A stretch of DNA of 64,000 nucleotides from Cylicocyclus nassatus (Eukaryota; Nematoda; Chromadorea; Rhabditida; Strongylidae), in NCBI GenBank assembly GCA_958299035.1, contig CATQJL010000001.1, forward strand, positions 21,063,433-21,127,432. Direction: 5' to 3'. The position numbers were made by a program, and so were the translations under genes. The notes under the pieces were generated by a model. That model was not told the DNA's origin, did no database searches, and worked only from the letters and a program-made list of their open reading frames with translations. Of this stretch, positions 54,850 through 64,000 are shown one piece after another (position 1 is the first letter of the stretch; each line of letters starts with the position of its first letter).

Positions 54850-57800
54850 GTAGAAAAAGGACTGTTCACTATTTTCGAGCACTTCTTTTTTTCACAAGGA
54901 CCTTGAAATATGGTCGCCTTCTTTCATCCTTTTTCTTTTAATATTTCGTGATACAAATTGGTTATTACAACATACCCCCACAAAAATCGGAAATTTTGTG
55001 CACCTATCATGTAAAATTGAAAGTATGTACTTATTACTTACTTCTATTCGCAGAAAGTTATTGCTTGTAAAACATCTATACCAAAGATTTATGTTCGAGG
55101 ATAAATTTCACTAGCAAGACGTATTCTTCATGGGACCGAACTTCTGCATATACTAGCATTCCATACCCTTATTCCGAAGCCAATGAAAGAACCTGACTTG
55201 AAGGGCGCATTGTGGAGATATCCTCGCAAGGACATATTTCTAGGGAGAACGTACCTCGGCCACTTAGAGATTTTAGGCCTGTGATCTCCGTACACTAAGA
55301 ATTTTATTGAATTCTGGTATGCTTTAGAAAGCGCAAGGAAAGCACTTTTCAATGATACCAACCGTATCGAATTAGAGATGAAATTCTCTTAGAACAGCTG
55401 CTTCAAACATGAGGCAAAAAAATCGGACAGAACTTATGCAACAGCCTAGTACCATGACTACCGCAATTACTTTATTCATTTGGTAGAATACATTGTGCTC
55501 CTACCACAAAAAAGTTTCATTACGATAGATATTTGCTGTAGAGCACAAAACCATTCAATCACAAAACTTTCCAATGAGCCTTGTATATAGCTAGCGTGTA
55601 ACTGGGATTTTTTTATAGAGAATTGAATCGAAAGTCTTCTACGATGTCAAAGCGTCAACTACTCTTCACAAAGTTTCCTATTGAAGTGTTTTTTCTGCTT
55701 CAAATAATTGTGATATTTTATAGTGGGGATCCGAGAAGCAGTCGGAGAAGCAGCTGAAATTTTTTTTGCATAAATTAGGATGTTTCTCTAAATTCCAGTG
55801 AACCTATAATGTTATATAACCCCTATATTGTTAGAAAATGGCCGAAAAATTTTTTCTACAAAAATCTGGACTTTGAAAAATTTTGAGAATCATTTTCATT
55901 TATTTACAAATAAGAACAAGTCACTTGCATAGTTCAAGAATTTATGTATCTTTTCAAAAATTCGTGGATGTGGTATCTCATTGTGAGGAAATGGCTTAAG
56001 GTAATAAAAAGATTTTGAAGTTCAAATTCAAAGCAATGTCTTCATTTTTTCTAGAAATGTAAAACCCTTTAGAATTCGCTTTTTTGCTTCGGCAATCTCA
56101 TATCGCTCAGGAAATCATCTCTCGACTCCTATATCACGACGTTTCGTGCAGTTTTTGCCGCTCTTATTGAAGTTCCTCGGGGATTCTTCAACCCGGCTCG
56201 TTTTTTTCCCGTGCCCGCTTATCTGCCTTTCCTCAGTCTCGGGGCCATTGTTTCTCATCGAACACTGACCCAGCTTGTCACTCAGCTCAAGCCCAGAGGA
56301 GTAGAAGAACGAAGAAAAGCACATTACTCATCGAAATTCCCCCTCCACCCTCAAACTGACAACTAGTCTTTTTGGCTCTGTGTTGCTTTCTTGGCACTTC
56401 GTTGACAATTCTTTTCGTCTACGCTGTCCCCAATGAGTTCCTCATCAATCCAGTGTCGTCTCTTGCGCAACCCAAACAACTCTATGAAAGGATGTTTGGT
56501 ATATGCGCGTCAACCTCAGACAATGTCACTCTCTGGACCAATCCCTAGGTAATAGGCGAAGAAGTGCAACCCAAAAAAACTTTGTTTTGGCCACTTACTT
56601 CAAACTCTCCTGCATCTTTCTCGAGTTTTTTCATATATCACCCCTTTACAAGAACAAAAATAGCAAATTTCGCAACCTTCTTTTGAAAATCTCATGTAAT
56701 TGGTCCTGAAAAGTGAGTGCTTACTCGAAAAATTGGGGCTCTTTGTTTTTGAGATTATTACTACACGTACCCAAAAGGAGAATAGTTCGGTTCATGAGCT
56801 CTTTACCTCCACTCATCTGAATTAAAATTTAGGAAAGTTCTCCAATTCGTTGCGCTGCTGTAATATTCTGGATTACTGTAGGCATACTGTAGGAAATCGA
56901 TTGCTTTTTCCATGTCTATTTTCATCTTTTATTCACATTCATACATTTATTGTTCATTCGATTATGCCTTGATTTATTACCAGTCAAGATCTATCTTATC
57001 TAATGCATAAAAAATCGTAAGATGCATTCAAAAATCATCAGATAGCGGGAAACCGAGCGGGTCCCGAAGCGAGCGCGCCTTCTAACACCTTTGAGATTAC
57101 TGGTTCACTGCTTAGAAAATAAAAGAGACATGATAGATAATATTTTTTTTTACTTTTTGCTTTGAATCGACATATTTTGATATTTAGTTCGTTGTTTCTT
57201 TGATCAAACGAACAATTTTCCACTTTCGATTTGTGGATCATGCGCCCCCTGATTTATGTACAACTACTTTACTTTTTTGTTCTTCAGCCAGTTCAAGGCA
57301 GCGCATAGAAAGTCAAAAAGCCAATTTGCCTGACTTTCATGGTCAAACAAAGAAACGTCATTAAATTCATGCAATTGAATTTTTCTCCTCTTCTGTCCTT
57401 TCAGATGCAGCTAACTATAAATCCAGTATAATGACAGTTGAACTTCAATGTTTACAAAAGGGCAGCACATCCCATAAATAGTAGCAAGAGACACACGAAC
57501 CTCTCGGCAAGAAACTTCATCAACAGCCCATAGCTTTTCGAAATCCATGTGTTTAGAAAAAGTATGTGGTAGTTTGGACAATTTGACAAAATTGGACAGC
57601 GATTAGCTACTGGATCTGAAAAGGCGGCTTTGACTGAGGGGGAAAACTTTGAATACGTAGAAGTTGAAATAGTTACTCGGCATTTCAAAAGGGTTTGGTT
57701 AGGACGTGCTTGACAAAGGGGATTACAAAAAATGTTTCGAAACCATTTAAGGTAGATATTTGTAAAAATAGTTGGAACCTGCAGTATTCATTAACTTGGT

Positions 57801-58090
57801 CTTCATTCTGCTCTATCTTTGGAAGTATACCGCTAAATTTTCTTTCGAAACGTATTCGTAGCGGTCAAAGGTTGAGTATTCTATAATTCTTAATTTTTGA
57901 ACTGCTGTAATCAGATGGGACGAATTAGGTGGACGGAAGAGGTTGGGAATTCCTTAAGTTTTTTTTTGCGAAACATTTATTATGTAAATCTTCCCAGTTT
58001 TATGCCATCAATTCAATCTGAATGCCTTTATTGTCAATTCGCAGAAGGTTTTCTAGTAACAAACTTATTTCTCAGTAATTGAAAAATAAG
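54850..58090. other. Long stretch without a supported gene
   Basis: The minus frame 56324-56115 starts at ATG and is hydrophilic (SMRNNGPETEERQISGHGKK), but neither flanking splice site is clear and no family is recognised. The frames at 55128-55361, 56503-56709 and 57452-57688 are equally unsupported. The rest is AT-rich. Confidence 0.35.
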
Positions 58091-58100
58091 TTTTACAGAT

Positions 58101-59068
58101 GTTCCTTCCTTACTAAGGAGTTCCAAAGAAGGTCTGTAAATACTTTTACTCCGTGTTAGGGCAGGAACGAAACGGAGCAGTTTGGTTATCTACTCATTAG
58201 GGGGTTGAGTACATTTTTTTTTTCTTATTATTATTATGATTGATTCTATATGTACAAAATCAATGTGATTTGAATAAATATATTCTCGAACTTTTGTGAT
58301 TTTTTGCTATTTACATGCACCAACGCAAATGAAACAAAAGTACATTGTGGTGTTCTAATCACACTGTGAATTTTAGACCAAATTCAAGAAATAAGAGAAA
58401 AATTGAAGCCTAAGACTCTAGAATCTTCTTTAATCTCCCACATATTTCGCCCACATTCTAAGCAAAAAGCGTGAACGTATGCTCGTCAAATAAGTTTTGT
58501 CAACGAGTGCATCGTTGGCCATAACTCTTCCTAAATGACTGCCACTTACCGCTCAGAGAATCGTGAATTGCGTAAGCGGACTTCCCCTCATCAAGCTCTT
58601 CCAGCTCTTGATCATCTCTTCATCTACTTTTGTTTCCACTGGACTCTTTGTAAATCAAAGAAAATTTACAAGAAAAGCACGTCACTGTTTCTAATAATGT
58701 CATGAAGTAGTTTTAGGCCCAAAAAAAACACTCAGAATTCATCTAAAGCTAACTCTCGAGTTAAATCACTGAATCTATTGCGAGGAAGGCAAAAATAGCA
58801 AAGTTTATGTTTCCAACTTTTCTTACTTTTTTCACTATCAAACGTATTTATAAAAGGACACAGAAATGGCTGCTGCAGAGTCAAAATTGCCTTTTAAAAA
58901 ACTATTATAATGGATAAATCAATCAGACATAAATATTAATAAAAAGAAGATTTTTTTTCAGTTCACCGTATGTCAACAAAGAAAAAGCTCCTTTCGTTCC
59001 TGCCCTCAGACGGTGTAAAAGTATTTAGAGACTTTCCCCGGAACTTCTCAGTACATAAGGAAGGAAGG
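58101..59068. mobile_element. ~970-bp foldback element
   Basis: GTTCCTTCCTTACTAAGGAG plus TTCCAAAGAAGGTCTGTAAA plus TACTTTTACTC is mirrored near 58990-59068 by GTGTAAAAGTATTTAGAGAC plus TTTCCCCGGAACTTCTCAGT plus ACATAAGGAAGGAA. GGCAGGAACGAAACGGAGC pairs with GCTCCTTTCGTTCCTGCC. A related end (CTTCCCCGGAACTCCTCACT plus AAGGAAGAAA) occurs at about 62745. No target duplication was resolved. Confidence 0.6.
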
Positions 59069-59069
59069 T

Positions 59070-60160
59070 CTGCTAAAACCGTAAAACCAAACATACACTT
59101 GCGGTAGCCATCCAGAAAACGGCCTTACATGATAAGGTAGCCATTCTTTGGTGGTCGTTGTTATTAAGTTCAGTCGAGTAATCAGACAGATGTCTGGAAT
59201 TCGGCCAGGAAGAGAAAGTCGACAGTTTTTCTTGCTATTTATTTATTTCAGCCAATTAAGGTTCCCATAGGCTGAACAGTCAAATGAATAGAAATCAAGT
59301 TTTAGAAGAAAACTGTTGTTCAAAGTGACTATAAATATCTAGAAGTTTTTCCCATCCTCCACGGGATTTTTTATTGCCTGTATTTTCTCGGAGACTAGTC
59401 CCAAGGCATACCTCACACGATTTCGGTCGCCATGCAATTTGGCAGTTTGCCAGATGGCTTAAAATTCAGTACTAGTAGACCCCAAAGGCACAGCATTATA
59501 GCTTTCTTAGGTTGACAAAATGCCGTATCTTCTGTACATTCAGAAAGCCCTTACGATGAGTTGTGAACAATCGGAGTATTGCCAAATCGCGTGAACTATA
59601 TTTTTGGGGCGTGAGCTATATTTTTGTGCTTAGGGAGAGTCCGAAAGGAATTGACAATGCAGGCATATCTCTAGCTGCATTTTTGCCATAATTTTCTTAT
59701 GAAGCAATATGTAACGACTCAAATAGACTCGATAAAAAAAGCAAGTTCAGAAAAGCGTAGGTTCCAATTCAAGAAGAAAGAAAGCAAATTATTGATAGTA
59801 AACTCAAACTAGCATTGATTGAATTTGAATTTTAATTTCCATAATCTCAACTACTGCTCATCTGGCTGCTTGGTGGAAAAGCAGAAAAAAAATTTTGTAA
59901 GAAAGGCGGGATCAGAGGAATGAGGGGAGGTGTCAAAAATGAGTCAGCTGCCTCTGATAGTATTAAAAATCACTTTTCCGATTTTCTATCGTAGAGTTAA
60001 TTTTGCTTTTAAACAGAAAATTACAAACTACTATAGTTTTATTAATAAAGTATAGTTTCGTATCCTTTTCACCTCTTCCTCTTTCGTCCACTTACTGCTT
60101 TTCATTTGGATCTTTAACCTTCCTTTTTGCTACTATTTGGCCACAATTTGACAACGCGTC
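59070..60160. other. No supported gene
   Basis: AT-rich sequence between the 58-59 kb foldback and the galectin-like exon. No frame with splice support and no clear repeat pair was found. The continuation of the galectin-like gene, if it exists, would lie here on the minus strand. Confidence 0.35.
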
Positions 60161-60162
60161 AG

Positions 60163-60449
60163 TTATGTGCCAACATATTCTGAATTTAATTCGGTTACCC
60201 AGTTGCAAAGGGCAAACACTTCATCACTTCCATTCCAGCTGAAAGAGGTGGACACTTCTACTTGCAAAATGTCAGCTGAAAATTCTTTTGCAAAATATAA
60301 GTGAATTTTGTCGTTAGCGCCGGTTTTTATCGATAGCATCGAGAATTCAAAGCTCAAATTGCCACGCAAAATGACGATTTGTCTTTTAAATCCGCCCGGG
60401 CAAGAAGAAGCTGTGAAAGTGAACGCCTCGGGTGAATGCACTAAGCTTC
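60163..60449 (-). CDS. Galectin-like carbohydrate-binding domain exon
   Basis: On the minus strand the acceptor GAGGACAG opens a frame at 60449 that runs to TAA (60163-60165). The order of segments fits a galectin beta-sandwich: ASSCPGGFKRQIVILRGNLS (the PG..i.i.G motif), then FEFSMLSIKTGANDKIHLYF (the nDIaLHF strand), then AKEFSADILQVEVSTSF and SWNGSDEVF (where galectins have WG.EER). The canonical sugar-contacting H-x-NPR is not intact (HLYFAKE), so lectin activity is doubtful. The true exon may end at the donor-like TGG|GTAACC after ALCNW (near 60199), with the rest of the domain in an unseen exon. No signal peptide is visible, as is usual for galectins. The assignment is by pattern only. 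Confidence 0.42.
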
Positions 60450-60599
60450 CTGTCCTCTAATTGACTTTTACTTCTATAGGCCATCATTAGTCAGTCAAAG
60501 AGTTCTTAGGGCCAGAGAGGGAGGGAGGGGAGGTCATTTGATTTATATCCGTAATTTGGACAGCCTTATGCGGCGCACTGAGCTCATTTTACATCTTTT

Positions 60600-60835
60600 G
60601 AATTTCCTGAAAATTTTTTGACTTGTGAGAAATTTCCCAAACGTTCCCATGAGCTGAATCATCAACATCAATATGCTCTCCTCTCGCATTGTCATCGACA
60701 CCCCACCGATAGCAACGTCCACATTTATTTTCCCGAACAATTGTCCGCTGACGTAATCACATTTTCCTCCCTACAATTAGATGGCACGGTTTTCTTTTTT
60801 TCCTCAAGAAATCGGTCTCCACGGCAGTCGTAGTA
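60600..60835 (+). pseudogene. Degraded inverted partner of the galectin-like exon
   Basis: On the plus strand, SNVHIYFPEQLSADVITFSS resembles NDKIHLYFAKEFSADILQVE of the minus-strand exon about 350 bp away. LDGTVFFF follows, where the other copy has WNGSDEVFAL. The similarity upstream is poor, the frame stops soon after, and no splice sites are clear. The two copies face away from each other. An inverted duplication with decay is the simplest reading. Chance similarity over a short stretch cannot be excluded. Confidence 0.3.
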
Positions 60836-61347
60836 ATCATAGTTAAACCTTCTTTGGAAGATGACGTCATTTCCTGAAAACATGAAAAAAACTAGATGTA
60901 AATCTCCCTTCTTCAGAGAAAAAACATAGTTTTACATCATTTATCATTTCAATTTATTACTAGTTTATTACAAGTTCCTTTTGAAGAGATGACGTCATTC
61001 TTTGAAGCATAGCTGACATATGACCGATACGTCTTTTAATATTAATCTTTACCTGCCAAGTTGGTTCCCATCAAATCAAGAAATGCTATAGATCAAATTT
61101 TCATTATTTTGCTCTTATGTTACTTCAGACGGTCACTGAATTCATTTGAAATAATGTTTTTTCCAAAAAAAACGATTATTCATCATATAACAACCTTATT
61201 TTGAAAGTTATTCCAAATTTTTTTAATAGTCCCAAAAAAATTCTGATAAAGAGTGTTTGTCTCGCGCGACTTGCACTTCCTTCCAAAAAATTATTGCAAA
61301 AACATCTTCAACCCTTATTCCATTGTTTAGCTCAAAAATAGTATATA

Positions 61348-61994
61348 TTAGGTTGCAAAGAAAAGAATGTCGGTTTTTCTAGGAAGGCTACAGGACGAAT
61401 CCGAAGAAATATGTGAGGGGAATCCTTCGATAGAAAAAAAACAAACTCTATAAGATGACCTTTAAACATCAAAGCCAAAACATGAAAGCAACTCATGATG
61501 CCAAAAATCGGATCTTCGTCCCGAAAAATATCTCACGAACCTCTCACTCACTCTTGCATGTAGCAGACGCATACACATATCCAAATTGCCCTTGCTATAT
61601 TTTTTTGCAATTATAGATCAAGAAAAATTTGAAAAACGAAAATTGGTAAACTCCGCCCCTTCAATCCTGAGCTCCTCCCATTGATGCAGTTGTGTACCCT
61701 TTGCTTCAATCAGATTGCCTGTTGGAAGGCGGGGCTTCGTGACCTAGGAGGCGACTGTTCGCGCCCATGACGCAGTTTGCCCTTCCCTCGCGAACATGCT
61801 CTCTAATCGCTTTCTAGCCTTAATTAGGTCACGGAACCCCGCCTTCCAGCCGCCGATCTGGTTGAGGCAAAAGGTACTACAAACCTTTGAGACTTTGACC
61901 GTAAAGTTTTGAGTCTGGATATACAGAGGTTTCTCAGAAATACGTATTTTAATAAAAAAACCGAAAAAAGCGACATTCTTTTTTTCCAACCTAA
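61348..61994. mobile_element. TTAGGTTG-ended TA-element (647 bp)
   Basis: The left end TTAGGTTGCAAAGAAAAGAA plus TGTCGGTTTTTCT mirrors the right end, read outward as TTAGGTTGGAAAAAAAGAAT plus GTCGCTTTTTTCGGTTTTTT. TA lies at 61346-61347 and 61995-61996. The interior holds a second inverted pair, GGAAGGCGGGGCTTCGTGAC at 61725 against GTCACGGAACCCCGCCTTCC at 61829. Tc1/mariner-type and non-autonomous. Confidence 0.75.
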
Positions 61995-62400
61995 TATGTG
62001 TCGCGAACATTGTGCAATCTGACACTGCAATATCTACGAAAATCATTTTCGAAAAATTTCAACAGTTGTGAGAAGAAAAAAAAGAGATTTTTATCCGTAA
62101 GCACGCAAATCAAAATTACATGTCAGAGAGAATTATAGAAAATTTGATTTCAGATTTTAGGTCTTAATTCTAGTACAACAAAGAGATATGGACGTGCGGC
62201 TTGCAATTTCGGAAGAGCAAGTCCCTGGAATCTTGAACGTACTTTGAAAACATCTCTTTATTTTTGTTCTTCCATATCGCTGATTCAGTTTTTTGGAAGC
62301 ACGGTTTAGCAACGTAAAAAAGCATCTAGTCAATTTTTGATACCTCAGAGAACTATTAAATGCACACAAGATTTTTTTATGTTGCGATTTATCTCTCTGT

Positions 62401-62585
62401 ACATCGTTAGTTCCATTGTGTCGCTTCTTCTGCCCATACAGAGGCATGCATTTCTAATCCGTCGATCATGTGTCATCCCGGATAAAAAAGTTGACACGTC
62501 TTTTTTTTTCTGCTTATCTCTGCATTTTGCCATCTCAGCGATATCGGTTTCTGCTTCGTGTCTTCTCGGACTCTGTTCACCAAGG
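62401..62585 (+). repeat. Dispersed repeat, copy 2
   Basis: The mate of 645-800 in the same orientation. The shared order is TTGTGTCGCTTCTTCT, CCGTCGATCAT, GATAAAAAAGTTGACA, TGCTTATCTCTGCAT and CTTCTC. It continues about 160 bp further to an end motif shared with the 58-59 kb foldback, so the repeat may be part of that element's family. Confidence 0.5.
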
Positions 62586-63122
62586 TGCAAATTTATCTGG
62601 AACGAAAAAACGGAGAGAAAGGCTGCTTGGAAAAAGAGTTTGTATTTTGCATAGTGGGCTAAGCGCAAAGAAAATGACATGTGTTACAATTTCCACTCCG
62701 TTTCTTTTTTTACCTTAGAAGGAGTATGACCTGATATCTGAGTCTTCCCCGGAACTCCTCACTAAGGAAGAAAGATTGAGTGAAGTGAAGTGAAAAGTTA
62801 AAATTTAGTAATTTTTGCATCACATTCAATTTCAATACAATTGATTGAGATTAAATGTTTGTAAAAATGTGGCAAGACTCTTTCAATATCCATTACATGA
62901 AGTTGTGAGTCTTGTTTTCATTTGTAAATAATCAAGTTGATTTTCTATTCTTTAGAAAAACGCAAATTGGTTTGTAAAGGATTCTTTCTAGAAATATTTT
63001 AAGGCTTCCTTTCTTTGGAACCTCAAAAATATGAGTTCCATGAAAAAGGAGCACCCAAAAAATCTTCTTGAAAAGAATTACTAACCCCCACAGTCCCTGT
63101 CTAAAAAAATTTGTCACCTTCT

Positions 63123-63136
63123 CCCCCCCCCCCCCC
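63123..63136. repeat. Homopolymer C tract (14)
   Basis: Fourteen C in a row, shortly before the 63.15 kb hAT-like MITE copy. Confidence 0.9.
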
Positions 63137-63150
63137 TCTCCTACCCCCCG

Positions 63151-63365
63151 AGGGCTCGGCAAGGTGGCTTATAAGCATATATATAAGCAAGCTGGATATC
63201 GTTTTAGGGACAAAAAGCAAAGGGGCCATCGTTTTTGTGGCTTAGAAATACGAGGTTTTTCTAAAGCTTCGTTTTGAGGGTATTTATTTTACGTTTACGG
63301 TTCAGGGTCAAAAGAGACTTCGTATTTTTTGCATTTTTGCAAAGCCACTTTGTGCCAAGGCCCTC
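63151..63365. mobile_element. hAT-like MITE, CAGGGCTCGGCACGAGG family, diverged copy
   Basis: AGGGCTCGGCAAGGTGGCTT at the left and AAGCCACTTTGTGCCAAGGC plus CCTC at the right are worn inverted ends. AAGCAAGCTGGATATCGTTT is shared with the 48.2 and 52.6 kb copies. A short ATATATAAGC duplication interrupts the left end. No target duplication can be read. A further fragment, CAGGGCCCGGCAGGAGGTGG, starts at 63577. Confidence 0.6.
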
Positions 63366-63379
63366 TCAAATTCTTAATC

Positions 63380-64000
63380 ATAAGTAAATTGGTGAAAAAT
63401 GGTCAAAGATGCATTTAAATTCAAGTATAAAAATCTACGGTCAATGCAACTATAGAAGCATGAAAAACTTTGAATATTACATCATTGCTAAACTGTGGCT
63501 GATCAGCAAAAAATAGTGATAATGCTGCGTTTGTTCTACAAAACCTAGTTTTCAGAACCTAACTTAGTTCCCAGGCAGGGCCCGGCAGGAGGTGGCATTT
63601 CAGGATTTTGAAAACGATATCCCCTTTGAAGTTAAAATTTCTTACGACTTCCCTTTTGACCCTATTTTTGGCCCCCGTAAGTCCCTGACAGTCCCGAAGT
63701 GCAAGCTGGTTGGCATGCAACGAACTCGTAACAGCTGTCTTGCCGCGATTCAATCGCGACGATCAAATCGCGTAAACTCTGTCGAGTAAGGGATCGTCCA
63801 GACCAGAAACACATTGAAAATATGGGTCTCGCTGATCCACAAAAATATTGGAGGCAATGAAGGAAAACACACAAAGAAAAAGCGAAAAATTACAAATGTA
63901 CAAAAACGAATGCAAAAATTCGATGTCATGTAACATATTTGCATAAATGCACCATTCCACCTACCTGAGATAGTCCGAATGAGCCGCAAATTGGTGACCT
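63380..64000. other. Repeat-derived tail of the window, no gene called
   Basis: 63577-63680 begins like the hAT-like MITE family but diverges (TTTCAGGATTTTGAAAACGA). 63724-63745 (CGAACTCGTAACAGCTGTCT) matches an end motif of the inverted repeat at 36.9 kb. Minus-strand frames at 63750-63989 are shadows of AT-rich sequence. Confidence 0.35.

Noticed and set aside
1..64000. tRNA, rRNA and CRISPR arrays
   Set aside because: No B-box-like GGTTCGANNCC in a cloverleaf context, no rRNA-like blocks, and no regularly spaced direct repeats with unique spacers were seen by eye.

Overview
The window looks like nuclear DNA from a nematode, most likely a rhabditid/strongylid (hookworm-like) worm. It is AT-rich, gene-poor and packed with short inverted-repeat transposons. 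The best evidence is a complete seven-exon chemoreceptor gene of the nematode Srx/serpentine type at 35469-38888. Its start codon lies directly after a TTTTCAG splice acceptor, as expected for spliced-leader trans-splicing, and its introns range from about 50 bp to 1.3 kb. No bacterial operon, rRNA, tRNA or CRISPR array was recognised. All gene models were spliced by eye from reading frame and GT/AG (in one case GC) signals, with no transcript or database support.

Layout. 1-20.6 kb: almost all repeats. These include a Harbinger-like MITE (5341-6053), an RTE-like LINE tail (6139-6340), a three-layer nested transposon (8586-11341), four diverged ~171-bp tandem units (12330-13018), two TA-flanked elements and a 156-bp palindrome (19815-19970). 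Weak exon candidates sit at 1.2 and 4.8 kb. 20.7-27.8 kb: a five-exon gene for a 161-residue coiled-coil protein with an acidic tail. Its two large introns hold two related hAT-type MITEs and a GC-rich block of foldbacks. 28.5-33.2 kb: a TTAA-flanked element, foldbacks and a short hairpin. 35.4-38.9 kb: the Srx receptor. 39-47 kb: foldbacks, two possible exons, and a non-autonomous mariner element with classic ends. 47.5 kb: a Cys-rich PAN/apple-like reading frame. 48-59 kb: hAT-type MITEs, degenerate duplications and a weak two-exon minus-strand candidate. 60.2-60.8 kb: a galectin-like exon with a degraded inverted partner. 61.3-64 kb: another TTAGGTTG-ended element and more MITE fragments.

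Two observations stand out. A 216-bp MITE sits inside the 5' splice site of receptor intron 4; removing it with one TA copy restores a consensus GTAAGT donor. The 8.6-11.3 kb locus is a foldback element with a close relative inserted in one arm and an unrelated TA-element at its centre. The recognised genes do not form a pathway; the common thread is heavy invasion of introns and intergenic DNA by non-autonomous DNA transposons.
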